64,000 nucleotides of DNA from Vesta saturnalis (Eukaryota; Arthropoda; Insecta; Coleoptera; Lampyridae). The number at the start of each line of letters is the position of its first letter. Position 1 is the first letter of the stretch. Made by a program: the position numbers and the translations under genes. Below the pieces are notes generated by a model. It saw only the letters and a list, made by a program, of their open reading frames with translations. It was not told where the DNA came from and did no database searches. The stretch lies in the NCBI GenBank assembly GCA_036346205.1, contig JARFJB010000987.1:722501-786500 (forward strand). The letters run 5' to 3'. Shown in pieces: positions 38,095 to 49,245 of the stretch.

Positions 38095-39285
38095 TCTATT
38101 ATGTCTTGCTGATTAAAATAATTATCCTCAATTTCAACTGGTAATGGTATATCATCCTCATCGTCTGGTTGTTGTTCTTTTCTAGCAATTGCTAGATTAT
38201 GTAACACAGCATAAGCCACTACAACTGCTTGAGCTGTGCCTACCAACAAACGTATTCCCAATGATAATATTAGAAAACGGCTTTTCCATACTCCAAACAA
38301 TCTTTCAATTGGGTTGCGAGTTCGTATTTGTGATTCATTAAAAGATGTTCACCTCTCGTAGCGGGATGCAACAATGGGGTTATTAAATATTTTGTGAGTA
38401 CATAACCTGAGTCTCCCAACAAAATATTATTAAATTCATTTCTTTCAAAAGGATCTTTAATTCTCGAGTTATTAAAAATCATTTGATCCTGTGTTGCACC
38501 GGGCCACCGTGCAACAACATCTCTAATTCGTAAATTAGAGTCTCCAACCACTTGTACATTTAACGAAAAATACCCTTTCCGATTTCGGAAATATTCTGCA
38601 TTAATGCCTCCTACAAAAAATTTTATTTATAAAAGTACTGCTACTCTACTATTATATAAACCTGGTGATTGTAACTTGATATGAGTACAGTCAATTGCTC
38701 CGACAACTCTTGGAAATCTAGAAATGTTATAAAAGTCCAATGTGGTACTTGTCATTTCATCATCATTTTGTAGGCATATAAATATAATTCGGTGCTAGCA
38801 ATGTAATTGCATTTGTCACTCTCTTTACAATCCTGCTAGCAGTAGATTTATCAACACCTGTAAAGTCACCTACGCATACTAACATATTGCCTGTTGCATA
38901 CAAGCGTAACGTCAGCAATAATTGATTTAATGGTGAAATTGCGTGATTTCTGAAATTATTCCCGTAAATGTAAGTAGTAAATATAAACAAAGGCATTCAC
39001 TAACCAGTTTGTCTCCGGTATCAACTGTTCCTCAATTTGCTGTAGTAGAAATACGACACTATTTTTTGTTAGACGAAATCTAACAAAAAACTCTTCTTTT
39101 GACCAATTAGCAAAGTGATCAGCCCGTGGACGGAACACACGCTCATTTCGTGCATGGCGTTGCAATTGCAACAAAACTTCTTCTTCTGACTCTGAAGATG
39201 AACTACTACGATGCAATAAACACTGACTGTCAGGATTAGAACTATCTTCGCTTGAAGATGAAGATAAGGAACTTGAATTTTCCAT
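38052..39285 (-). pseudogene. HARBI1-like nuclease, 3 exons, damaged
   Basis: The Ser/Glu-rich N-terminus (MENSSSLSSSSSED) leads to NWSKEEFFVRFRLTKNSV. GT-AG introns are inferred at 39,004-38,950 (55 bp) and 38,661-38,611 (51 bp). Across the first splice the codon becomes TGA, where family members usually have Arg before N-AISP-NQLLLTLRFYATG, so a CGA to TGA change is likely. Exon 2 holds VGDFTGVDKSTASRIVKRV and, after a shift near 38,765, FPRVVGAIDCTHIKLQSPG (first catalytic Asp, about 38,691). Exon 3 has GGINAEYFRNRKGYFSLNVQ, LLGDSGY (second Asp), and after a shift near 38,320 ERLFGVWKSRF (third acidic residue). The C-terminus is acidic. One stop and two frameshifts make it inactive; the catalytic residues themselves survive. 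Confidence 0.85.
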
Positions 39286-39925
39286 TTGAACTATAAAAAA
39301 ATTAAAGTAATTCAGTTTTAAAAAAAAGTTACTTAACCTTACCTGGTTGCTATTGACGGCAGGATTGATTAAAGAAATACTAATATTTAAAGACTAACAA
39401 TAATTAACGAATAGATAATTAATAAAAAAAACACAACCAACTTAACGAAGATAACAAATAAACGATAACAACAGGTTTTATTTATTTTTGACAACAACAA
39501 AGGAAGAAAACAGACTGCTTTAACCTCAAATAACAATTTCAACCGTAGCTTCAAATCAATCAAACTCAAGTTTACTTGCGGTTCTGTCAACCGCGGATTG
39601 AATCTCAGGTTTAGGACCAACCGACGATTATACAACTAAAATTTCGAATCAACCACTGGTTGTGTTGTAACCGACGGTCAACCCGACTTTATACAACCGG
39701 CCCTAATTACTGTTATTACTTGTTTATACAGGACGGTTGGTACATATAAGTACCAACGGAAATGACGGTTGGTACACATAGGTACCGCCACCCCTCGTCC
39801 AACCCCTTCACATTTTAACGTAACTGTTGGTAAAATTGGATTAACATATTTATATCATTGTTTTCATAAAATAATAACAAAATATTTTAAATTACTTTTT
39901 CTGAATACCGTCCCGAAAGGGTTAA

Positions 39926-40722
39926 ATATCGCGAGCTGTTTGTTCTGGGAAGTTGAAACTGGCCTAATTCAAAAAATGAGACCGAAACAATTTATACCAA
40001 TAGTATTTGAGTATTCATTGCATTATATGTGCAGTCAGAGAACCAAGGCTGCAAAAATTGATTTGGAGTGATAGACATATATCGTCAAATTTTATAGTTA
40101 ATTGATAATTAGTAATAAAGCAAGCGTGTTGAAGTGCTGAGGGTTTCTGCAGTCGGGAAGTAAATCATATAAACGCAATACAATCAGTGGCATTCAATCG
40201 CCACTCATCTGATAATTTTTAATTTGAAAGAATTTAGGAATAAATAAAAAAGTAGCGATTAAATCTAAGAACAGTTAAATAAACATGCGTTCCATTTACC
40301 TCTTAATCAAGCTCTCAAGTTAGTTCGTTTTATTTTGTAGTTATGTACAAAGAGATTACGTTTTCGAATTATACTAGTATGGAAAACAACGAAAACTTTG
40401 TGAGGACCTTTAATTTCAGCAGTTTACACATAAAAAATTGTATAGTGTATAAAGCAGGCAAATTTAGTGAAGCGCTAGCGGAGAATGTAATGTTAAGCAT
40501 AAAAGATCGTGATGTGTACCATCTGAAAACAAGGACTTTGTCCTTTAGAGTAATTGTTATAGTTTATTTAATTGTAATGTAATCGTACAGTTTGAGAGTG
40601 AATTAACTCATTTCCAGTTATTTGATATATTGATACTAACGTAAATGTGAATGTGATTTTGTTTCAATTGCTAAAGGTTTTTTGTATTATTTTGAGTATT
40701 CTTGTTCACATCGATCTTTATA
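39926..40722. other. Non-coding spacer
   Basis: Nothing recognised; a 79-residue frame at 40,343-40,582 has no known motif. The TA at 40,721-40,722 is the left target site of the next element. Confidence 0.4.
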
Positions 40723-42168
40723 CAGTGTGGACATTAAGTAGCGGATAAATACGGTAACTCCGTTAATCTGTATGATAGAGACAAAATCTAAAAGGGGTGT
40801 GGCGATTTAAGTTACAGCGCATATGAAAAAGGTTTTTTTCAGATGTTTCCATCAATTTTTTTGAAAGTTGTGACGTCATCAATTTTTTTTGAAATGACAA
40901 CCTATATTTTTATTTTTTATTTCGGTAGAGTTTTTAATCTCTTTACAACGATATAAAATTTTAAATGGGTTACATGAGAAAAAATTCAAGAAAAACTGTC
41001 TTACAGTTAAAAAAAATTAATGAATTAAATTAACAGACTAATCCTAGTTACCGGGGTTTTAATAACAAACAAAACCCTGCTTGCACTTTGACAAGTGATT
41101 TTTCAGAGACAAATATCTTGATAAGCAAATAAACCAATCCCCAGTAAGCAGAATAGAAAATAAATTTCAAGAAGACGGTACTGTGATGGATCTTCCAAAA
41201 ACCGGCCGTCCTGTGACAAAATTAACCGAAGATGTGCAGCTTAATATTTTACTGGAATTTCAAGATAATCCGCATTCAAGTAGTCGAAACGCCGCTTTGG
41301 AATACAATGTGAGCCATACTTCGGTACTGAAACATTTAAAACTATCCTTATAAGATAAAATTAACCCATGAGTTATCGGAGACCGACTTTGACCTCAGGC
41401 AACAATTCTGTGAGTAAATGATGGAAATGTGCAATCGTGATCCAATGTTCTGGCGGCGTATAGTATTTCCGGATGAAGCAAGTATTTCCTTGTATGGAAC
41501 TGTCAATAGGCAGAATTTTCAATATTGGTCTGCTCATACCCAATATCCCCAAAAGTTCAACGTATGGACAGGAATTGTCGGTGACAGAATTTTAGAACCA
41601 TTCTATTTCGATGTTAATTTGACTGAGGAAAGATACCTAGACCTTTCACAATTTGAATTACTACCTACATTAGCTATACTATATCCGAATCAAAACGACC
41701 CCGACGTACCAAACAATAACATTTGGCTGTAATATGATGGTGTTCCGCTACACTTTTGGGTATTGTCAGACGGTGCAGAGTCATCAGTTTGAACATTTAA
41801 TGTAATTGTCGAAGTCTAAAAAGTTTTAGTTTGTTATTAAAACTTCGACAGCTAAGATTAGTCAGTTAATCTAGTTCATTAATTTTTTAAGTGTAAGAAT
41901 TTTTCTTGAATTTTTTCTTATGTAACATATTCAAAATTTTATATCGTTGAAAAGAGGCTAAAAAACTCTACCGAAATAAAAAAATACAGGTTGTCATTTA
42001 AACAAAATATTGATTAGGTCACAACTTTCAAAGCAATTGATGGAAACATCTGAAAGAACCTTTTTCATATGCGGTGTAATTTAAATCGCTACACCCCTTT
42101 TAGATTTTGTCTATATCATATAGATTAATGGAGTTACCGAATTTATCCGCAACTTAATTTCCACACTG
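40723..42168 (+). mobile_element. Mariner/IS630-type element with ~300-bp inverted repeats
   Basis: The termini CAGTGTGGACATTAAGT and ACTTAATTTCCACACTG are inverted and flanked by TA on both sides (40,721-40,722 and 42,169-42,170). The inverted similarity continues inward for about 300 bp (40,723-41,040 against 41,868-42,168), including TTTTCTTGAATTTTTTC-type and GTTGTCATTT blocks. Such long repeats are unusual compared with the 20-30 bp of classic mariner. The 1,446-bp element encloses a broken transposase on the plus strand. Confidence 0.85.
41105..41830 (+). pseudogene. Mariner-like transposase, truncated
   Basis: The first part encodes an HTH block (NQSPVSRIENKFQEDGTVMD, then LPKTGRPVTKLTEDVQLNIL and QDNPHSSSRNAALEYNVSHTS) interrupted by a stop after LKLSL. 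After frameshifts, 41,418-41,732 continues with MMEMCNRDPMFWRRIVFPDEASISL (first catalytic Asp), GTVNRQNFQYWSAHTQYPQKFNVWTGIVGDRI and FYFDVNLTEERYLDL. The second Asp region is recognisable as YDGVPLHF near 41,735-41,760, then the sequence ends in a stop; the third catalytic residue is missing. The element cannot mobilise itself but keeps ends that related transposases could use. Confidence 0.8.
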
Positions 42169-42655
42169 TATACACCTTTCATGATGTTAGGTTGAAACTG
42201 AGAGACCGTTTTAGTTTGTTTGTTGTCATAGTCGTGCAGCGTCATTGGCAAGCAACTAACTCTCTCTTAAGATTTTTATTACATACAGATTATATTTCTA
42301 CGTATCTAAATAATTCAATACTAATTCAGTACTAAACAATGAAATGCAAACGATTTATGTTTATTGGGTAACACGGTAGTCTTTCAGGGTCGGTCCAAAA
42401 CATGCAACCTAAGACGATGTCTTATGGGTGGTCGAGTGACGGGACTTTAAGGTCTGTGGATTTTAATTATTCAATAATAAATGAGTGGACAATAGTCGTT
42501 ATTAAGAATATCAAAGAACTTTAAGTTTATCTTTTTAATTACTTCACAAAGCATGCTCCTTTGTGACCAAAATGGTGATTTTAACAAAAAGAAGGGGGTT
42601 TTGAAAGATGTTTCATTAAGCAGACAGCAAAATTATCGAATTGTTTAAAGTCATA
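42169..42655. other. Non-coding spacer
   Basis: No gene recognised between two IS630-type elements. Confidence 0.4.
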
Positions 42656-42657
42656 TA

Positions 42658-43590
42658 CAGCGCGGTCATTTAATATGGAAACTTGGAACTATTAATTTCT
42701 GTGATAATTTTCCGAAAAAATCCTAAGACCCGTCGATTTTTATTTTTTAATGCGCACATTTTGACTCATCGGAAACTTTTTTCTCGCCGTATTTAAAAGA
42801 GCTATGGCGTCATCGCAACTTTTTTTAAACAGCAACCATATGTTTTTTCATCATATTTGGATAGGCGGTGAAATTCTAAAAATGACGATGTGTAAAAGTA
42901 TTGCACTGCAGTTGATAACTCCCAGAAAAAGTGGTATCAAAATTCAAAGATTCAAGTCTCAAAATTGCGCTATTCTTGCAACAGAATTACTATTATTACA
43001 ACAAAACATCGATAAACATTAAAAACTGAATATTTAATTCAATAAAAATAACAACACTACATTTAATTCAACGGAAATAACAAAACTACATTTAATTCAG
43101 CAAAACGAACAAAATAACATTTAAAGGAGATGTTAGAGTTGTAGTCCACGAACTTCTTGACACAGAGAAATTCTGTAAAACGTTCTCGATTGCTTCTGCA
43201 GTGATTGCTCGAATTTCGGTACGTATTCGTTGTTTTAAGTCGTCGAGAATATGAGGCCTATTCACAAACACTTTTAAGATAACCCCATAAAAAGTAATCT
43301 AACGGGGCAAGATCTGGTGATCGCGCAGGCCATTCAATAAAACACCTTCTTCCAATCCATCTGTTTGGAAATATTTCGTTTAAATAACTGCGGACCAAAA
43401 AATCATAGTGTGCAGGTGTCCCATCTTGCTGATACCATAAGACGTCATAGTTCTTTTAACTATGTCGAGAAAAAAGTTTGCGATGACTCCAAATGTACGC
43501 ATTAAAAAATAAAAATCGACGGGTCTTAGGATTTTTTCGGAAAATTATCACAGAAATTAATATTTCCAAGTTGAGTACATTGGTCAAAAA
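42658..43590 (-). mobile_element. Mariner-like element with ~150-bp inverted repeats, internally deleted
   Basis: Inverted repeats at about 42,680-42,820 and 43,440-43,585 match over long stretches, for example ATCCTAAGACCCGTCGATTT and its complement. The left terminus TACAGCGCGGTCATT begins with TA; the outermost 25 bp or so of the right end have diverged or been lost. The interior contains only the C-terminal part of a transposase on the minus strand. A solo copy of the same terminal sequence is found at 46,142-46,179. Confidence 0.8.
43120..43460 (-). pseudogene. C-terminal mariner-like transposase fragment
   Basis: The minus strand from 43,445 reads YDVLWYQQDGTPAHYDFLVR (second catalytic Asp), then SYLNEIFPNRWIGRR, IEWPARSPDLAPLDYFLWGYLK (third catalytic Asp) and, in a shifted frame, LKTTNTYRNSSNHC-like C-terminus. 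This is the standard W-QQDG-PAH / WP-RSPDL-PLD-FLWG pattern of animal IS630/mariner transposases. The N-terminal HTH and first Asp are absent because of the internal deletion. Confidence 0.8.
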
Positions 43591-45329
43591 CTATGTATTA
43601 AGCAAATATTTCAGTTAAATAATAAGAAACAATTTAAAACAAAATCCTTTAATACTAAATACAAAATCCTGACATACTCCTACAGTGTTATATTAATTCA
43701 ATTACCGTAAACGTTTGTCGTTTATACGTTTAGATAGTGTTCACCAAAGATTTCGAAATAACTTTTCCTAAGATTATATGGTTAGTTGTACGTTATCAGG
43801 ACCTAAACACCACTTTTTAAATTTTCTTTATGTCTGTCTTTCCGCCCCAACTAATCTTAGAAACGACTGACCGATTTTTACGGAGCATTCACGAACGGAT
43901 GAGAAATATTTCAAGGCTACGTTTATCCACACTGATCCTTTTCCTTTAGAGGTAGCACTATTAGTTTTTGGTCAAATATGAGAAGATATCTTAAAAAATC
44001 ACTTGCTCTTAAAGTGGCATAAACAATCTTAGCCGTTTAAGAGAAAACATCGACGATAGGCAGATAGGCAAATGGACAAGGTAAAGCCAATAGGACATTT
44101 TTTCGTTCGTACCTTGGTTTGGAGGTAGTTTCCACACTAATTGATATTTAGGAACTTTACATATGAGTGAATATAGATTTTAACCGTTATGAAAATTATT
44201 GCCATTTTTATATTCGAGTCAAAAAGCGAGTTCGTATTCATCCGAGGAACAGTATCCTTATAAACATGTTAATCCTGATTTATATTTTATTTTAAAGCTA
44301 GAAATTCAAAATGTTCTGTATGGCTAATTACAAACACGTATAGGAATAGTTCTGGTTTTAGACAGATTTTTATAACGTTAAAAATATTGTTCGGAGGGAA
44401 TGCAGGTGTAGTAGGCTATCCTAAGTTACCCAAACTTACTGGTTTTAAAATGTTTGGGAAGCAGGCAAATTCCTCTGTGATCCAAGAGGAGGAGAGTGAT
44501 CCGGTACACGCGAGCCTTAATTCTTTCCAAACACATCTGATCGGGTTAAATTTAACACTAAATCCTTCTTGATCTTAATCGAACAGTTTATTCGATAAAT
44601 TTGTTATTAATATACGATAGATCAGTAGTTACATACGTTTTGACCAATATTTTTTCTTGGTTAATGTTAACATTTAATGCATGTTTTTCGCCCACGTACC
44701 GCAATAACATCATTCCCTGCTCTTTGACGTTTAAGAACTGATTGATAATAAACGGCCTTATTATTTTGCGGTTTTACATTTAAGATTTACAAAAAACCCA
44801 ACTATTTACCATGAATTTTTGATTTTATGATATTAAATAATAAGTTTTTATTACACTAGTCCCGTAGCCCTTTTGTAAATATTAGAGTAAGGTAATGGAT
44901 GAGTGGATGCGATAGAAAAATTAGAACAGGTTTTATCTGATCATGATCTTGTTCATTATACTCAGTAATACAATACAAATACGAGAACACCCACATAACC
45001 CAATCCTTACATATGCTACGTTTTCATCCATATTATTACTAGAATCGTTTACTTATAGCAAATTAGTAAGTTCAGATTTCTCTGAAATATAATTATCATG
45101 GAAGTTAATTTATTTGGTCTTCTGCATTACTTGTTAAATACACAACACTACTATTATAACCTAAGATATATAACATTGGTTTATACTAAATCTCTTATTG
45201 GTTAACAAAACATCAAAAATGCGTGAAAAACTGAAGAAAAATGTGTTAAATAGAAGAACGAATCAAGTTGGAGACGTCCCTAGCATTCCCATAATATGCA
45301 CATAGCGTTTCACATCTTAAATAGTTATG
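43591..45329. other. AT-rich non-coding DNA
   Basis: Contains no recognised element; a 61-residue frame at 44,387-44,572 has no known motif. Confidence 0.4.
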
Positions 45330-45605
45330 TGTATTTAAAAACCAAATAACAATTGCTTAGATCATTACTCAGAGATAGTACACCAATTAAGCCTTTCAAG
45401 CGAGTACATATAATACTAAATTGTGCGAATATCAGTTACGAACATACTTTTGGTTTGTGTATACTTGTATACATTTAAAAACAAAAAAAAATTGCTTAAA
45501 TCATTACTCAGAGATAGCACACCAATTAAGCCTTTCAGGCGAGTATATATAAAACTAAATTGTGTGAATATCAGTTACGAACATACTTTTGGTTTGTGTA
45601 ACGGG
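45330..45605. repeat. Tandem duplication, two copies of ~139 bp
   Basis: ATTGCTTAGATCATTACTCAGAGATAG-type sequence at 45,352 is repeated at 45,491, and the similarity runs through ATCAGTTACGAACATACTT to GGTTTGTGTA in both copies. The period is about 139 bp with a handful of mismatches. It is non-coding as far as I can tell. Confidence 0.9.
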
Positions 45606-46599
45606 AAAGTATTTCTTCTTGATTAAGTACATTTCTTCATTCTTCGAAATCGCTCATATCAATTTCTATCCATTTCCATTTTCCCCTCCTCACTGATTCT
45701 TGATTATTGGGTATAATGCCTTTATTTTATTATTGCAAAAATCAGTTAAAATTTTTGAGCTATATGAGTTTTAATTATCGAATTTATGCGAGCAATAAAA
45801 TACATTTTCTACAACTGGATTGGTATTCGTGCCGGATAATTCAATATCTATTAGATTCTATTAAGTTACGCGTTTATCATAGATCTTTCTTTTGTTAACA
45901 TAATTGGCTTATTAGAATATTTTGGTTCTATGGTGAATGAAAGCTATGGTGTTATAGTTTAAATAGTAGGAAAAATAGTAGTAATAAGAGGTCTTACCTC
46001 GAAACAAATTATTTGTTTACTGTAATTCTCTTACTTAGTCATATTAGACTAATTTCAACGATGCCCTTAAAAGGTCTTTTACTCTATTACTCTGCAGACG
46101 TGCTATGAAAGATCTATAATTATAAGTTTTTGCAGACGTTACAGTGAGGTCCAAGTTTCCATATGAAATTACCGCACTGTATACAATTTATGTAATGTTG
46201 GATGTCTGGTTTTTAAATGGATGAATATAAAATACAATACTTGCATAAGTAAGGACGCAGATATAATGAGGCTGTGCACTTATCGAAATAAGGATAAGGT
46301 ATATTACTGTATTACTATATTATATTGCTATATTAGATTATTGCAAAATGTTTTAGGTCAATTTTACAGGTGGCTTTGTTACTGTTAAAATTACTCTACC
46401 TAAATGAACATTTGTTTAATTAAACTTTAAACAGATGAATCACTTGATAAACAAAGAGCTTTGTTATAAATTCCTAATTTTGATTTAAAAATTGTGTTTA
46501 TTTTTTTTAATGGGGGTAGAGAAGATATATACCGTTCTGGAATTTAGTTTCGGTATTGATAGTTTATAGTTAGAATAATTGTGTCTGAATATTTACAGA
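45606..46599. other. AT-rich spacer with a solo transposon terminus
   Basis: No gene. It includes the 38-bp TA-flanked inverted-repeat remnant at 46,142-46,179. Confidence 0.4.
46142..46179. mobile_element. Minimal 38-bp inverted-repeat remnant (solo terminus/MITE)
   Basis: CAGTGAGGTCC at the left and GGTAATTT-like to CACTG at the right form inverted ends between TA dinucleotides (46,140-46,141 and 46,180-46,181). Its reverse complement starts TACAGTGCGGTAATTTCATA, matching the left end of the mariner-like element at 42,656. It therefore looks like an extreme deletion derivative of that family. Confidence 0.6.
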
Positions 46600-46764
46600 A
46601 ATCGGTTTTTTTATGTAACTAAGTATTTCTGGCATACACCTTTCAGGCAAGCTAAAACAAAAGATGCTTGGACTTCATGTAAAAGGATATTTGGGTTTTT
46701 CTTTGTTTTAAAGGCATATCGTTCTACTATCTTTATCATTCGTATCTTGTAGCACTATCATCTG

Positions 46765-49137
46765 CTACTTACATATTCCACTTACACGAACATTATAGAT
46801 AACATTATCATTGAGAGCGCCGCTAGCGTCGGGTTTCCAGTGTAGAGTTCGGAAGAATGTGATGCCTAGGTATATGACTGCGTCTTGTAACTGTAGTCTT
46901 CGTCCGCGTAAGGTTAAGTTGATGTCGGAGGTTCGTCTAGCGCAGTTGGATAGTTTAGGGTGTCCATACAGTATTGTTTGTGTTTTGTTGGGATTGATTG
47001 TTAATCCCCACCGGTTGGTCCAGTCAGAGAAGTGGTTGAGTTGTTGTGTTATTAGTCTATTTGCGCCGTCACTGCCCCTATTGATCGCCCAGAGAGTAGT
47101 GTTGTAGGTAAATTGGGCCACGGTTATGTTCGGTTTTGTACTCTGGGGGATGTCGTAGGCGTAGATCGTGAACAAAATGGATGCCATTGACGATCCTTGC
47201 AGAACGCCGGCGGTCGGGTAAAATTTCGGGGAAGTCGAGGAACCTACTCGTACCTTCACACATCTGCCTGTCAGATATGAGAGAACAAGTCAAACGAATG
47301 CGGTTGGGAAACCTAACTGTCTTAGTTTGTGTATTAATCCAGCATTCCATACTTTGTCGAATGCCTGTTTGATGTACAGGAAGACTGCCAGGCAACAGTC
47401 TCCGTGATTCAAGGCTTTGGAGGATTCCATGTAGAGTTTTACTAGGGGATCTTGGCAGGAGCGGTTCGGTCTGAAACCGAACTTACTGTTGGGCAGTATG
47501 GCGTTGACTTCCACATGTTCTCTTAGCCTTTGGGAAAGGATTGTCTCTAGACATTTTTTGACTATACAACTTAAAAGGGAAATAGGTATGTATGATCGTT
47601 GGGAAGGGTCGTTCCTAAATTTAGGTATCATGACGGTTAAAGCATTCCGTCGGAAAATAGGATAGGGCAAGGCATCTGTTGTATATTCGGGCTAACTGTC
47701 TAATGGCGTTTTGTGGTAAGTTCTTTAGTATTTTTCGGTTAAGTCTGTCTTGTCCAGGAGTGGAATTTCTCCCTTGTCTAAAGGGTTGTAATATTTGTTC
47801 GTGTGAGATGAACTAAGAAATGGGTCGTTGTCTGATAGTTCGTTTGGTCTGTGGTTTTGGTTTTGGAATACCTCAAGGTTTTGCTCGAGCTGAGCTTTGA
47901 AATCGTTGTAAAACGATGGATCGTCGGGTGTGGTGGGAACGTCTTACAGATGAAGGCCGAACAGGTCACCTTTCTCCTGGTCCGAAACTACGACGTTACC
48001 TTGAGCGTTGATTAAGTGGCAATTTTGTTTGGTTTTTTTGTTTTGTTAGGACCTTAAATTTGTGATAGTCGAGTTTGGCTGTTTCTTTAATCCAATTTTC
48101 CTGGGTGTATTTGTTTGTCTCTAGTCGGATTAGTGCGTTTAGTCGGTTGTACTCGGTTTTAAGTATTGGGTCCCAGGTTATCAGAAATCGACGGTATATC
48201 CGTCGCTTTTCTTTTACTCAGGAGGATCATGCGGGGGGAAGTGGTTTCCGGGAGATCCCGATTATTTTTGTGGGGATTGCTGTATTGGCTGCGCCGGATA
48301 TGAATTGGGTTAGTCCCCGTATGGCTCTGTCTGTGTCGTCGATGGTGCTTAGAGGTAGGTCTGGGAGGTTGTTGGAGATGCGTTCTTGGAACGCATTCCA
48401 ATCGGCGTTATGAAAGTTCCTGCGTGTCACAGTAGTTTGTGTTGGGGGAAGTGGGGGGGCCTAGGGATGCCTTCACTAGTAGGGGACGGTGGTCTGATGT
48501 TATTGTTGTGCCGAGGTGGCAGTTGTCCTGAAAGTATTGTGTTAATTATTCGGAGCATATTTTGTGGTCTGGTATTGAGTAGCCGTTATGTCCTATAAAA
48601 GTGGGATGGATATTCCTTATTCTTAATATTGGTAGGCTGACTAGTTTGTTCGTTAGTATTTGTCCTTTCGGGTTGTCGGTCGTGTCTCGGAATTTCAGGT
48701 GACCGAGTAGTACTGCATTGAGGATGTTGGCTATCTAGTGTAGTAGTGGAAAGGAAAGGGTGTAGTGTCCGGAAGGGTTATAATAGCAGAAGGGATGAGG
48801 AAGGTGGACCGTTTTAGCTACACATTCAAGGCGTTGGAGATGCGGCGGTAAGGTGATGGAAGCGGATGGGTATCGGGTGTGTATAAAAAGTGCAGTACCT
48901 CGTTCACCCCGGTAGGGACCGTTTCGAAGGTATGTGTTGTAAGTGAAATATGTTGAAGGTGCCTGTGCCTGTGTCGAGTAGGTGTTTGATCAGGTGGTGC
49001 TTTCGTCGAACGCCACCCACGTTAACAGTCCCTATCGTTAGATCCATTGTTGCGGGAATGAAGCATGGGAAATTAGGGAGTGTGGATAGGAGTTTACTCC
49101 GGTCGGTAGTAAGGGGTGCTAAAACCGACCTTTTCAC
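46765..49137 (-). pseudogene. ORF2: endonuclease and reverse transcriptase, broken
   Basis: The start (49,048 down to about 48,904) has LTIGTVNVGGVRRKHHLIKHLL, the N-terminus of an APE-type endonuclease, and the endonuclease ends near 48,470 with an ITSDHRPLL (SDH) motif. A linker (48,430-48,227) contains NFHNADWNAFQERI. The reverse transcriptase begins near 47,670 with YIPISLLSCIVKKCLETIL and FGFRPNRSCQDPL, then AVFLYIKQAFDKVW (finger and palm; the usual LD is LY) and AGVLQGSSMASILF. The catalytic YADD block is degraded to FTYNTTLWA near 47,085, so the enzyme is dead. Stops and frameshifts separate the pieces. Confidence 0.8.
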
Positions 49138-49245
49138 CGCTCCACGCGCAGTACAATCACCTGTCTAAGAAGTCCTTTGCTACGTGGTCCATCCTCTTCG
49201 TGATAAGCTCTCATCTATCGGGGAATATAATGAATAGGGTACACG

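Larger units (their letters stand above)
37010..39715. mobile_element. PIF/Harbinger element nested in piggyBac
   Basis: The element holds the standard pair of Harbinger genes, converging: a Myb/SANT-like protein on the plus strand (37,101-38,094) and a HARBI1-like nuclease on the minus strand (39,285-38,052), whose ends overlap tail to tail by about 40 bp. The right end reads ...TATACAACCGGCCCTAA|TTA near 39,715, with GGGCCGGTTGTAT as its inverted form and a TTA, consistent with the TWA target preference of the superfamily. The left terminal repeat is not recognisable; the junction with piggyBac coding sequence falls near 37,010-37,050 and seems eroded by a deletion. Subterminal CAACCG/CGGTTG motifs are frequent near the right end (39,580-39,700). 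Confidence 0.8.
34974..39921 (+). mobile_element. piggyBac element carrying a nested Harbinger insertion
   Basis: The left end CCCTTTCGGGACG (34,974) and right end CGTCCCGAAAGGG (ending 39,921) are perfect 13-bp inverted repeats, each flanked by TTAA (34,970-34,973 and 39,922-39,925), the invariable piggyBac signature. Subterminal GGTAC-rich inverted motifs follow at both sides (34,995-35,020, 35,340-35,395 and 39,733-39,785). The transposase lies at 35,468-36,990. The space between about 37,010 and 39,715 is occupied by a PIF/Harbinger element, which truncates the piggyBac C-terminus and explains the total length of 4,948 bp, roughly twice a normal piggyBac. Confidence 0.9.

Noticed and set aside
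48075..49168. Plus-strand frames over the Jockey-like relic
   Set aside because: Antisense shadows of the endonuclease and linker.
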